From Pseudomonas antarctica (GTDB lineage: Bacteria > Pseudomonadota > Gammaproteobacteria > Pseudomonadales > Pseudomonadaceae), in contig NZ_CP015600.1 of assembly GCF_001647715.1 (NCBI RefSeq), forward strand, positions 2,790,001 through 2,854,000: 64,000 bases of DNA. Reading direction: 5' to 3'. Of the stretch, positions 50,767 through 59,254 are shown in pieces; position 1 is the stretch's first letter; each line of letters opens with the position of its first letter. The translations under genes were made by a program, and so were the position numbers. A model generated the notes under the pieces. It had not been told where the DNA came from. It saw nothing but the letters and a program-made list of their open reading frames with translations, and did no database searches.

Positions 50767-51921
50767 TTATTCCTTTACGAGCTGGCCAGGGGCCGGGCTG
50801 TCGTCCACTTCGACTTTTTCACCGGGGCGCGCGTGTTGCAGGCCTTCGACGATGATGCGATCACCGGGCTTGAGGCCGCTGCTGACGATCCAGCGATCCT
50901 CGACGACCGCGCCCAGCTCCACCGGCTGTTGGCTGACGGTCTGCTCGGCGTCCAACAGCAGCACCATCGGGATGCCGGCGCTGTCGCGCGTAATGGCGCG
51001 TTGCGGCACGCTGATGCCTTGCTTATCAACCGCTTGTTCCAGGCGCACGCGCACAAAACTGCCGGGCAGCAGGTCGAGGTCCGGGTTGGGGAACTCGCTG
51101 CGCAGGATGATCTGCCCGGTGCCCGGGTCGACGCTGATCTCGGCAAACAGCAATTTGCCCGGCAGCGGGTACAGGCTGCCGTCGTCCTGGATCAGCGTGG
51201 CCTTGGCCTGGTCCTGGCCGACCTGCTTCAAGCTGCCGGCACGGAAGGCGCGGCGCAGGTCATTCAGCTCGCGGGTCGACTGGGTCAGGTCAGCGTGAAT
51301 CGGGTCCAGTTGCTGGATGATCGCCAGTGGCGTGGCTTCGTTCTGGCCCACCAGTGCACCCTCGGTCACCAGCGCGCGGCCGATTCGGCCGGAGATCGGC
51401 GCAGTGACGGTGGCGTAGCCCAGGTTCAGCTTCGCACGCTCGACGGCAGCCTTATTAGCGGCGACTTCGGCGTTGGTCTGGCGCACGGCGGCGCGGGCAT
51501 TGTCGTAGTCCTGGCCGCTGATGGCATTGCCTTCTACCAACTGGCTGTAGCGCTGTTCTTGCAGGCGTGCCTGGAAGGCATTGGCCTGGGCCTTGTCCAG
51601 GTTGGCCCGAGCGCTGTCCAGGTCAGCCTTGAACGGGGCCGGGTCAATGCGAAACAGCACATCGCCCTGTTTCACGTCGTGGCCTTCCTTGAACACGCGC
51701 TGCATGACCACGCCAGCGACCCGTGCACGCACTTCGGCAATGCGCGGTGCGGCGATTCGCCCGCTCAGTTCGCTGGTGATGGAGAGGGGTTTGGCCTGCA
51801 GGGTTTCGATGCGGACTTTGGCCAAGGGCATTTCCGGCGCGTCATCGGCCGACTTGCCACAAGCACTCAGTGCCAGCGTCAAGGCCAGCAGGCAAAACGG
51901 CGCAAACAGATTCTTCGACAT
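50767..51921 (-). CDS. RND periplasmic adaptor lipoprotein
   Basis: A 384-residue membrane-fusion protein that links the RND pump to an outer-membrane channel. The lipobox LALSAC gives acylation at Cys21. It has the split lipoyl motif (ARVAGVVMQRVFKEGHDVKQ, later ATVTAPISGRIGRALVTEG), an alpha-hairpin between the halves and a C-terminal beta-barrel. ATG 51921 (MSKNLF) has GGGA at good spacing; ATG 51927 is an alternative. It starts the pump operon and is divergent from the response regulator gene. Confidence 0.93.
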   Translation of the reverse strand: MSKNLFAPFCLLALTLALSACGKSADDAPEMPLAKVRIETLQAKPLSITSELSGRIAAPRIAEVRARVAGVVMQRVFKEGHDVKQGDVLFRIDPAPFKADLDSARANLDKAQANAFQARLQEQRYSQLVEGNAISGQDYDNARAAVRQTNAEVAANKAAVERAKLNLGYATVTAPISGRIGRALVTEGALVGQNEATPLAIIQQLDPIHADLTQSTRELNDLRRAFRAGSLKQVGQDQAKATLIQDDGSLYPLPGKLLFAEISVDPGTGQIILRSEFPNPDLDLLPGSFVRVRLEQAVDKQGISVPQRAITRDSAGIPMVLLLDAEQTVSQQPVELGAVVEDRWIVSSGLKPGDRIIVEGLQHARPGEKVEVDDSPAPGQLVKE

Positions 51922-52092
51922 GCTCATATCCCAATATTGACTGGCGCATCCTAAAGTCACCTGCGCCGCGGTGCTGTGAAGCTCTGTAGCCCGTCTGTGA
52001 AGAAATGTAAGGTGCGGCGCGCTGAGCGCCGGGGGCGTATATCCTTGCACAATCCTGCAACACACCAACAAACCGCATTATTTGGAAACACC

Positions 52093-52794
52093 ATGCCCAA
52101 CATCCTTCTGGTGGAAGATGACGCCGCGCTCTCCGAGCTGATTGCCAGTTACCTGGAACGTAATGGCTACCACGTCAGCGTACTCAGCCGTGGCGATCAC
52201 GTTCGCGAGCGCGCACGCCTTAACCCGCCGGACCTGGTGATCCTCGACCTGATGTTGCCGGGGCTTGACGGCCTGCAGGTGTGTCGCTTGCTGCGTGCCG
52301 ACTCGGCGGGCTTGCCGATCCTGATGCTCACCGCGCGAGACGACAGCCACGATCAGGTGCTGGGCCTGGAAATGGGCGCTGACGACTATGTCACCAAGCC
52401 CTGCGAGCCGCGCGTATTGCTGGCGCGAGTGCGCACCTTGTTGCGCCGCAGCAGCCTGTCCGACCCCCAGGTTGCCAACGACCAGATCATCATGGGCAAC
52501 CTGTGTATCGACCTGTCCGAACGCACGGTGACGTGGCGCGAGCAAGCGGTGGAGCTGTCCAGCGGTGAATACAACCTGCTGGTGGTGCTGGCCCGGCATG
52601 CCGGTGAAGTGCTCAGCCGCGACCAGATTCTGCAACGCCTGCGCGGTATCGAGTTCAACGGTACCGACCGCTCGGTGGACGTGGCCATTTCCAAGCTGCG
52701 CCGTAAGTTCGACGACCATGCCGGCGAAGCGCGCAAGATCAAGACCGTGTGGGGCAAGGGTTACTTGTTCAGCCGTTCCGAGTGGGAATGCTGA
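52093..52794 (+). CDS. OmpR-family response regulator
   Basis: A 233-residue response regulator. The receiver domain has the acidic pair in LVEDDAALS, phospho-acceptor Asp52 in VILDLMLPGLDG, LMLTARDD and the Lys in DDYVTKPCEP. The C-terminal winged helix includes LSSGEYNLLVVLARHAGEVL and TDRSVDVAISKLRRKFDD. It is divergent from the RND operon with ~170 nt between them and 3 nt from its kinase gene, so it probably controls the pump. Confidence 0.93.
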   Translation: MPNILLVEDDAALSELIASYLERNGYHVSVLSRGDHVRERARLNPPDLVILDLMLPGLDGLQVCRLLRADSAGLPILMLTARDDSHDQVLGLEMGADDYVTKPCEPRVLLARVRTLLRRSSLSDPQVANDQIIMGNLCIDLSERTVTWREQAVELSSGEYNLLVVLARHAGEVLSRDQILQRLRGIEFNGTDRSVDVAISKLRRKFDDHAGEARKIKTVWGKGYLFSRSEWEC

Positions 52795-52797
52795 TCC

Positions 52798-54099
52798 ATG
52801 TTTCGTGCGCTGCTACGCCTCTACCTGATCACCATCGTCACCTACAGTGCGGCGATCTACCTGATTCCCAAACTGGTGATCAAGGTGTTCGAACATCGCT
52901 ACATGAACTACAACGTCGAGCAGAGTGGCGGTCAGCAAAAGCTGATCGTTGAACACTATCTGCGCGTGCCGGTGGAGCACTGGTCAGAGGTCACCGCGCA
53001 ACTGGGCCGTGACTTTGCGCCGCTGAAAGTGCAACTGCTGCTGCGCCAGGACGCGAGTTACACCCCTGAAGAAGAGCACCTGCTGGAGCAAGGCAAACCG
53101 GTGATCCGCCTGGGAGAGTGGGGCTGGATGGATCAAATCAGTTCACCGGTCAACGATCAATTTGTGGTCAAGCTGACGATCCCGCCCGACCCGCTGGACA
53201 TGAACCTGCTGTACTGGTCGATGAACGTGTTGATCGGTGCTGCGCTGCTGGCGTGCCTGCTGTTTTGGCTGCGCCCGCATTGGCGCGACCTGGAGCGCCT
53301 GAAGACCACCGCCGTCCAGTTGGGCAGGGGCAACCTGGCTGAGCGTACGCACATTCCCGCCAGGTCCAACATCGGCAGCCTGGCCACGGTGTTTGACACC
53401 ATGGCCGACGATATCGAGCGCCTGCTCAACCAGCAGCGTGACCTGCTCAATGCGGTCTCCCACGAACTGCGCACACCGCTGACGCGCCTGGACTTCGGCC
53501 TGGCCCTGGCCCTGTCGGAAGACTTGCCCCAGGCCAGTCGCGAGCGTCTGCAAAGCCTCGTTGCGCACATCCGCGAGCTGGACGAATTAGTGCTGGAATT
53601 GCTCTCCTACAGCCGCCTGCAAAACCCGGCGCAGTTGCCGGAGCGTGTGGAAGTGGTGCTCGACGAGTTTATCGACAGCGTGCTGGGCAGCGTCGATGAC
53701 GAGTTGGAAAACCCCGAGATTGTCATCGATGTGGCGCTCGACTGTGCCGTGGAGCGCGTCAGCCTCGACCCGCGCCTCACGGCCCGCGCCCTGCAGAACC
53801 TGCTGCGCAATGCCACGCGGTATTGCGACAAGCGCATCCAGGTAGGCGTCAAGGTCTGTGCCAATGGCTGTGAAATCTGGGTGGATGACGATGGCATCGG
53901 CATTCCCGTGGACCAGCGTGAGCGTATTTTCGAGCCGTTTTACCGCCTGGACCGTAGCCGCGACCGCGCCACTGGCGGCTTCGGCCTGGGCTTGGCGATC
54001 AGTCGGCGTGCGATGGAAGCCCAGGGCGGCACGTTAACGGCGCTGGCATCGCCGCTGGGCGGTGCGCGGTTTCGCGTGTGGTTGCCCAGCGTCGGCTGA
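52798..54099 (+). CDS. Sensor histidine kinase
   Basis: A 433-residue membrane kinase. One helix lies near residues 6-27 and a second at about 137-158 (SMNVLIGAALLACLLFWL), enclosing a ~110-residue periplasmic sensor. A HAMP-like linker follows, then the HisKA box with His222 in AVSHELRTPLTRLD and the ATPase domain (QNLLRNATRYC, WVDDDGIGIP, TGGFGLGLAISRRAMEA). It is the cognate partner of the regulator 3 nt upstream. Its stop abuts that of the convergent anti-sigma gene. Confidence 0.93.
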   Translation: MFRALLRLYLITIVTYSAAIYLIPKLVIKVFEHRYMNYNVEQSGGQQKLIVEHYLRVPVEHWSEVTAQLGRDFAPLKVQLLLRQDASYTPEEEHLLEQGKPVIRLGEWGWMDQISSPVNDQFVVKLTIPPDPLDMNLLYWSMNVLIGAALLACLLFWLRPHWRDLERLKTTAVQLGRGNLAERTHIPARSNIGSLATVFDTMADDIERLLNQQRDLLNAVSHELRTPLTRLDFGLALALSEDLPQASRERLQSLVAHIRELDELVLELLSYSRLQNPAQLPERVEVVLDEFIDSVLGSVDDELENPEIVIDVALDCAVERVSLDPRLTARALQNLLRNATRYCDKRIQVGVKVCANGCEIWVDDDGIGIPVDQRERIFEPFYRLDRSRDRATGGFGLGLAISRRAMEAQGGTLTALASPLGGARFRVWLPSVG

Positions 54100-54774
54100 T
54101 CAGAGCACCTTGACGGCGCGGCCGATGGCCTGGATCGGCCCGGTCGGCTTGCCGGTCTGCGAACCACGCGGGTCTTCCAGGGTCAGCTCGAACAGCTGGT
54201 TTGGCGTGAGGGGTGGCAGTTTGTCCAAGGGCACCGACAGGGTCTGCCCCGGTTTGACCAGGCCCAGTGATACGGGGCCTTGCCAGCCATCGCCTTTGGT
54301 CCAGAATTGCAGGGCCTTGTCGGCCGGCACGTCCATCACGCCCAACGGAATCAACTGGATCTGTTGAGTATTGCTGGCCTGGATGACCCAACCCGGTGCC
54401 TGGCTTTGAGGCGCCACCAGCACCACCACAAAGGTCGGTTCAGCGCTGGGCGGGCGGGTCAGCAGCAGCGCGGCCAGTACCAGTGTGGTGACCAGCCCCG
54501 CACCGGCCAAACCGCGCCAGAGTGCAAGCAGGTTCCACCAGGGCTCGCGGGTATCGGCGCGCCCAACAGTGCGTTCGATGCGCCGCCATAGCTGTGCGGA
54601 CGGGGGGACCGGTTCGGCCAATGCCGTCAGGGGCAACAGGCGTTGTTCCCAGGCGTCCACCGCCGTGCGCAACGCGGCGTCGTGTTGCAGGCGTCGTTCA
54701 ACCTCGGCGCGCTGTTCAAAGGGCAGGGTGCCCAGCACGTATTCGCTGGCCAGTTCGTCCAATGGGTTACTCAT
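54100..54774 (-). CDS. Anti-sigma factor (RskA type)
   Basis: A 224-residue transmembrane anti-sigma factor. The cytoplasmic N-terminus (LASEYVLGTLPFEQRAEVER) is of the RskA/ChrR-like type but has no HxxxCxxC zinc motif. One membrane helix (GLAGAGLVTTLVLAALLL) is followed by the RskA C-terminal periplasmic domain (WTKGDGWQGPVSLGLVKPGQ, ELTLEDPRGS). ATG 54774 overlaps the sigma-factor stop as ATGA; a GTG 9 nt earlier is less likely. It should hold the sigma factor encoded just upstream until a signal arrives. Confidence 0.9.
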   Translation of the reverse strand: MSNPLDELASEYVLGTLPFEQRAEVERRLQHDAALRTAVDAWEQRLLPLTALAEPVPPSAQLWRRIERTVGRADTREPWWNLLALWRGLAGAGLVTTLVLAALLLTRPPSAEPTFVVVLVAPQSQAPGWVIQASNTQQIQLIPLGVMDVPADKALQFWTKGDGWQGPVSLGLVKPGQTLSVPLDKLPPLTPNQLFELTLEDPRGSQTGKPTGPIQAIGRAVKVL

Positions 54775-55331
54775 GCCATGCACTCCCGCAGCGCGGCGAG
54801 GCTACGTTTGATCCAGGCTTTGACGGTCCCCAGCGGGGTGTCCAGTTTCTGCGCGATTTCACTCTGGGAATAGCCGTCGACATAGGCGTGGAGGATGCAA
54901 CGGCGGCGGGCCGGGTCTAGCTGTTCCAGGCAATGGTGAATCTGCCCGCTGCGTGCGCTGAACTCAACGGCGTCGTCGTCGGCGGCGGCGAGGTCGTCAT
55001 GTTCCTCGCCTAACGGCACCTCGCGGTGATGATTGCGCACGAAATTCAAGGCCAGGTGCCGGGTCACGCTGAATACCCAGCCACGCGCCGAACCGCGGTC
55101 GGGGTCGAAGCTGGCGGCGCCGCGCCAGATCTTGATAAACGCGTCGTGCACGATGTCCTCGGCCAGGGCTTTGTCGCGGGCAATGCGCAAGGCCACGCCG
55201 AGCAGACGGCTGCTGTCCTGCTCATACAGCCGACGCAGGGCGCGTTGATCGCCACGCGCGCAGGCCAGAAGGCAGGCTTCGTAGTCAAAAGGGGCTTCAG
55301 GCAAGGACCGGGGTTTCCGCCGCAAGAACAT
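54771..55331 (-). CDS. ECF RNA polymerase sigma factor
   Basis: A 186-residue group IV sigma factor. Region 2 is seen as RDKALAEDIVHDAFIKIWRG and region 4 as DGYSQSEIAQKLDTPLGTVK followed by AWIKRSL. ATG 55331 (MFLRRKP) is preferred over a longer in-frame start at 55370. It is translationally coupled to the anti-sigma gene, and a DUF3455 secreted protein lies upstream on the same strand, a plausible target. The inducing stress is not evident. Confidence 0.92.
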   Translation of the reverse strand: MFLRRKPRSLPEAPFDYEACLLACARGDQRALRRLYEQDSSRLLGVALRIARDKALAEDIVHDAFIKIWRGAASFDPDRGSARGWVFSVTRHLALNFVRNHHREVPLGEEHDDLAAADDDAVEFSARSGQIHHCLEQLDPARRRCILHAYVDGYSQSEIAQKLDTPLGTVKAWIKRSLAALRECMA

Positions 55332-55388
55332 GATCAATGCCCCGACCCAAAGGTCGGGGCGCCAGCGCATTAGCCTAGCTGAATGTGC

Positions 55389-55910
55389 TCAGTTGGCTGC
55401 CCAGAATATGTAGTCGGCCTGGTATTTCACCACTTCCTGCTTGCCCTTGTTGGCGGCGGTGCACGCGGTACTCGGCGCCACGCCCCCTTTAAGAGCGACC
55501 CGCTGGATATAACTTACGCCAGTCATCGCACCCTTGCCCTCGGCCGGGTTGGCCTTGACCAACTGATAGGGCAGGTTGCCCGCACCCGACGGCGCCACCG
55601 CCAATTGGGTGCCGGTGACCTTTGAACCGTCCTTGGCTTGCCAGGTGGCCGGCGGGCCGAAGTAGGTGCCCACTGGCTTGCCGCTGCGGTCATTCAGTAC
55701 CGCTTTGGGGCCGACGAAGGTCCATTCGGTCTGGCCGGCAGCGTTAGCTTTGTCGCGGCATTCGTAGGTGATTTCGCCGACGCCGGTGGTCTCCAGCGCC
55801 ACCTTGTGGCCATCCGGCACCTTGATGCTGTCGGGTAAACCGGTTTGGGCAAAGGCGGTGGGGGCGCCGAGGAGCAAACCAGTCAGGCAGAGCAATGCTT
55901 TAGCGTTCAT
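55389..55910 (-). CDS. Secreted DUF3455 protein
   Basis: A 173-residue exported protein. The signal peptide (LLCLTGLLLGAPTAFA) is followed by the DUF3455 features: VALETTGVGEITYECRD, GTYFGPPATWQAKDGSKVTG, and KQEVVKYQADYIFWAA at the end. The function of the family is unknown. ATG 55910 is chosen because it begins the signal peptide; the in-frame extension to 55982 does not look coding. It lies just upstream of the ECF sigma operon on the same strand, which suggests shared regulation. Confidence 0.9.
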   Translation of the reverse strand: MNAKALLCLTGLLLGAPTAFAQTGLPDSIKVPDGHKVALETTGVGEITYECRDKANAAGQTEWTFVGPKAVLNDRSGKPVGTYFGPPATWQAKDGSKVTGTQLAVAPSGAGNLPYQLVKANPAEGKGAMTGVSYIQRVALKGGVAPSTACTAANKGKQEVVKYQADYIFWAAN

Positions 55911-56047
55911 CGGGACTTCTCCATTGAGTAGAACAGCAGGGTTGCTGTGGGTACTACCCATGAGCCGCCTGATTGGATGCACCGGTTAGAAAATAAAATG
56001 CGAAGGGCGCACACTGTGCACCCGCTTTACCCGAGGAGAGATTGGCA

Positions 56048-56827
56048 ATGACTGGTATTCACGCGTCTGCTCAACAAGGGTTTTCTACCCAGGCCGTCGC
56101 TTACGCCCACGGTCGACCGGACTATCCACGGCAACTCACCGGCTGGTTGAGCGACACACTGGGTATTAGCGCGCAGTCGACGGTCATCGACCTGGGCGCC
56201 GGCACCGGCAAGTTCACCCGCTTGCTCAATACCCTGGCGCCCACGCTGATTGCCGTGGAGCCGGTGCCGGCAATGGGCGCGCAGTTGAGCAAGCTGCTGC
56301 CGGATGTGCACCTGGTCAATGGCACCGCCGAAGCGATTCCGCTGGAAAGCGCCGTTGCGGATGCGGTGGTGTGCGCACAAGCCTTCCACTGGTTTGCCAC
56401 CGAGGCGGCCGTGGCGGAAATCCACCGGGTACTCAAACCGGATGGACGCCTGGGATTGGTGTGGAATGTGCGCGACGAGTCGGTGGATTGGGTCGCCGCC
56501 ATGACTGAAATCATCACGCCATACGAAGGTGACACGCCGCGCTTTCACAGCGGCCGTTGGCGCGAAGCCTTCACCGGCAAGTATTTTTCCGCGCCCGAAA
56601 TCACCTGCTTTCCCTATCAACATGTGGGCAGCCCTCAGGAAGTGATCATGGATCGCTTTCTGTCGGTGAGCTTCATCGCGGCGCTGCCTGCCGCGCAAAA
56701 GGCCACGGTGACTGCGCAATTGCTCACGCTGATCGACACCCATCCTGCTTTGCGCGGGCGCGATACGGTAGCTTTTCAGTACCAGACTCAAGCCTACGTC
56801 TGCCATCGGCTGACAGAAAAAGCATAA
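56048..56827 (+). CDS. Class I SAM-dependent methyltransferase
   Basis: A 259-residue methyltransferase of the type 11 group. It has the SAM-binding motif VIDLGAGTGKFTRLL, the acidic end of strand 2 (IAVEPVPAMGAQL), and the later AVVCAQAFHWF and KPDGRLGLVW segments. There is no membrane or extra domain, so the substrate cannot be told. ATG 56048 follows GGAGAG. The neighbours do not suggest a pathway. Confidence 0.9.
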   Translation: MTGIHASAQQGFSTQAVAYAHGRPDYPRQLTGWLSDTLGISAQSTVIDLGAGTGKFTRLLNTLAPTLIAVEPVPAMGAQLSKLLPDVHLVNGTAEAIPLESAVADAVVCAQAFHWFATEAAVAEIHRVLKPDGRLGLVWNVRDESVDWVAAMTEIITPYEGDTPRFHSGRWREAFTGKYFSAPEITCFPYQHVGSPQEVIMDRFLSVSFIAALPAAQKATVTAQLLTLIDTHPALRGRDTVAFQYQTQAYVCHRLTEKA

Positions 56828-56909
56828 AGTCAGATCATATTGATATAAGTCGTTATAAGAAAAATCGCTATCCTGCGGCCAGAAATTTATAAGGCCGCGG
56901 GTAGCTGCA

Positions 56910-57695
56910 ATGGATGTAGGTAATATTGGTTTTGTAATCGCTGGCCTGATCGTTGGTTTTATCGTGGGCATGACGGGTGTAGGTGGGGGCTCTTTGATGA
57001 CCCCGATCCTGTTGTGGTTCGGCATTAACCCGGCCACCGCCGTGGGCACCGACCTGTTGTACGCCGCCATCACCAAGTCCGGTGGTGTGCTGGTACACAG
57101 CAAGAACAAGAACATCGACTGGACCATCACCGGCTGGCTGACCCTGGGCAGTGTGCCCGCCGTGCTGCTGACCTTGTGGTTCCTCGCCAGCCTGCACACC
57201 GACCCCAGCGCGATGAACGCGGTGATCAAGCAAGCCCTTGGCGTGGTGCTGCTGTTGACCGCCCTGGCGATCCTGTTCAAGAAAAGCCTGTTGGCCTTCG
57301 CCCAGCGCCATGCCGGCGATGACTACCACATGAGCCCGCGTAACCTGAACGCGCTGACGGTGGTCACCGGCGCAATCCTGGGCACCATGGTAGCCTTGAC
57401 CTCTATCGGCGCCGGCGCCCTGGGCACCGTCGCGCTGTTTATCCTGTACCCGTTTCTGGCGACGCGACGTTTAGTCGGCACCGAGATCGCCCATGCCGTG
57501 CCGTTGACCCTGGTGGCGGGCCTGGGCCACGCCAGCATGGGTAATATGGACTGGCACCTGCTGGGCTTTTTGCTGATGGGGTCGCTGCCGGGGATTTACC
57601 TCGGCAGCCACATGACCGGCAAAGTCCCGGACGGCGTATTACGCCCATGCCTGGCGATCATGTTGATGACCATCGGCTACAAGCTGGCGTTCTAA
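56910..57695 (+). CDS. TauE/SafE-family permease
   Basis: A 261-residue membrane protein with about eight helices and the family motif GMTGVGGGSLMTPILLWFGI followed by NPATAVGTDLLYAAITKSGG. TauE/SafE proteins export sulfite, sulfoacetate or related organic anions. It sits beside the sfn sulfone genes, so a sulfur-linked role is attractive, but it is separated from sfnB by a convergent REP hairpin and is not in their operon. Confidence 0.9.
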   Translation: MDVGNIGFVIAGLIVGFIVGMTGVGGGSLMTPILLWFGINPATAVGTDLLYAAITKSGGVLVHSKNKNIDWTITGWLTLGSVPAVLLTLWFLASLHTDPSAMNAVIKQALGVVLLLTALAILFKKSLLAFAQRHAGDDYHMSPRNLNALTVVTGAILGTMVALTSIGAGALGTVALFILYPFLATRRLVGTEIAHAVPLTLVAGLGHASMGNMDWHLLGFLLMGSLPGIYLGSHMTGKVPDGVLRPCLAIMLMTIGYKLAF

Positions 57696-57713
57696 GGCGT
57701 ACGCCATTCAAGT

Positions 57714-57735
57714 GTGGGAGCGGGCCTGCTCCCAC
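57714..57735. repeat. REP hairpin between convergent genes
   Basis: GTGGGAGC-GGGCCT-GCTCCCAC, a compact REP-type palindrome between the TauE/SafE gene and sfnB, which converge. It may also act as a transcription barrier. Confidence 0.75.
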
Positions 57736-57747
57736 CTGTTTTCCGCG

Positions 57748-58986
57748 TCAGATTTTGGCCGGGCCGTTGCCGATCTGCCATACAAACGGTGGCTCGGTGC
57801 CGTTGATCACCCAATCACCCACGATGCGCGCCTTGTAGATCACCGGGTTGTGGGATGACACGGTGCGCGCATTGCGCCAGTGGCGGTCGAGGGCTTTACC
57901 CTGGCGCACGTCCGAGGCCCCCAGTGCGTTGAACAATTCGCTGGTGGCACGCTGGATCAGCGCTGACACCACCACCTGCGCCGTCGCTGATTCAATCTCG
58001 GCAGCCACATTAGCTGCACGTTCTGCGGCGTCATCCCCGGCAAATCGCGCCAAGTAAGCCTGTTGCGCCGGCACTGCAGCTTTAAGCGCGCTGGCCTCGG
58101 CGGCGTAGATCAGTGCTGCCACCTCACCGACGACTTGTTGAACCTGCGCATCCTGGCTGACGTGGGCGGCATTGCCATGGCTGTAAATGCGTTTGCGACT
58201 GCGCACCTGATGCGCCACGTCGTTGAGCGCGGCGCGACCAATGCCGGCCAGGCTCGCCAGCAGCACCAACTGGTAAAACGCCGTCTGGTATTTGAAACGG
58301 GTGGCAAAATCGATGAGGTTTTCCGTTTCGACGATGGCGTCGGTAAAGCGCGTGGTGCCGCTGCCGGTGGTGCGCTGGCCGAAGCCGTCCCAGTCATCGC
58401 TTTGCACCACGCCGGGTTGGCGCGTGCGGGTGGCGGCAATCACGTCGCCACCGGTGTCGCTGCGCTGGGCATATACGTCGATCCAGTCGGAGAAAATGCT
58501 GCCGGTGCTGTAGAACTTTTCGCCGTTGAGTTTCCATTGGTCACCGTCGGGGCTGACCTGGGTGACGACGTCGCCGATCGCGACATTGCCGATTTCAGTC
58601 CAGGCGCAGCCGACGATATCGCCATCGACAAAACGCTTGAACCACAGGTCGCGACCCGCGCTCGGTGGTGCATTCAGGCGGTCTTCGGCAAAGGCGAAGT
58701 GGCCGCGCAGGGCCTGGGGCACGTTGGAGTCGGCGGCGGCCAATTCAATCAGCAGTTCGAACAACTGCGGCAGGGACGCACCACCACCGCCGTATTCCAC
58801 CGGCACCCGCACCGCGCCAAAGCCGGCCTCCTTGAGCCATTGAATCGGCTCATGGGGCAGGGTACGGCTTTGTTCACGCGCCAGTGCGCCGTCGGCGATA
58901 CGCTGGAATATCGGCCGAAAACGTGCGGCCAGGGTGGGGTAATCGACGCCGGTGGACAGCGGGTTGATGACGTGTTGCTCGGTCAT
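57748..58986 (-). CDS. sfnB: SfnB-like flavin monooxygenase (acyl-CoA dehydrogenase fold)
   Basis: A 412-residue acyl-CoA-dehydrogenase-fold protein of the DszC/SfnB type, FMN-dependent oxygenases used in organosulfur assimilation. Seen: AGFGAVRVPVEYGGGGASLP, GCAWTEIGNVAIGD, LNGEKFYSTGSIFSDWIDVY and, near the end, LFNALGASDVRQGKALDRHW plus RNARTVSSHNP. That C-terminal Trp-Arg-Asn and Thr-x-x-x-His pattern is typical of SfnB/DszC rather than true dehydrogenases. ATG 58986 is preceded by AGGAG. It is divergent from sfnG and has its own sigma-54-like element. Confidence 0.82.
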   Translation of the reverse strand: MTEQHVINPLSTGVDYPTLAARFRPIFQRIADGALAREQSRTLPHEPIQWLKEAGFGAVRVPVEYGGGGASLPQLFELLIELAAADSNVPQALRGHFAFAEDRLNAPPSAGRDLWFKRFVDGDIVGCAWTEIGNVAIGDVVTQVSPDGDQWKLNGEKFYSTGSIFSDWIDVYAQRSDTGGDVIAATRTRQPGVVQSDDWDGFGQRTTGSGTTRFTDAIVETENLIDFATRFKYQTAFYQLVLLASLAGIGRAALNDVAHQVRSRKRIYSHGNAAHVSQDAQVQQVVGEVAALIYAAEASALKAAVPAQQAYLARFAGDDAAERAANVAAEIESATAQVVVSALIQRATSELFNALGASDVRQGKALDRHWRNARTVSSHNPVIYKARIVGDWVINGTEPPFVWQIGNGPAKI

Positions 58987-59027
58987 GGGGTACGGCTCCT
59001 GGGCAGTGATCAAGTGTTACGGTGATT

Positions 59028-59042
59028 GCACAGTCCGTGCCG
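59028..59042 (-). promoter_or_regulatory. Putative sigma-54 promoter for sfnB
   Basis: On the minus strand CGGCAC-GGACT-GTGC fits the sigma-54 -24/-12 pattern (TGGCAC-N5-TTGC) with the essential GG and GC separated by exactly 10 nt. Transcription would begin about 30 nt before the sfnB ATG. Confidence 0.6.
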
Positions 59043-59199
59043 GGTTCTTCAGCCCGTATTCAGGGGCAAAGGGTGCAATTCACTGTTGCTCCAGCAACAG
59101 TGTTTCGACAAACCGGCGCGATCCCTGACATTCGTCGCCCAGCGACCCAGCGCTGTGTTTCTTGCCGCGATGCCCATGGCCCGGGCGTTTGCCAAGGCC

Positions 59200-59214
59200 T
59201 GGCACGCTTGCTGC
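59200..59214 (+). promoter_or_regulatory. Putative sigma-54 promoter for sfnG
   Basis: TGGCAC-GCTTG-CTGC matches the -24/-12 consensus with one mismatch; GG (59201-59202) and GC (59213-59214) are 10 nt apart. It lies ~30 nt upstream of the expected start site region for sfnG ATG 59255. In P. putida sfnFG depends on the sigma-54 activator SfnR, which fits. Confidence 0.65.
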
Positions 59215-59254
59215 TCAACCCTTCGGTACATTCCTTTGTGCGAGGTATCGCTAG

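Noticed and set aside
50047..51954. 635-codon + strand frame opposite the RND adaptor and pump start
   Set aside because: Covers two genes of clear identity; high GC makes antisense frames long in this genome.
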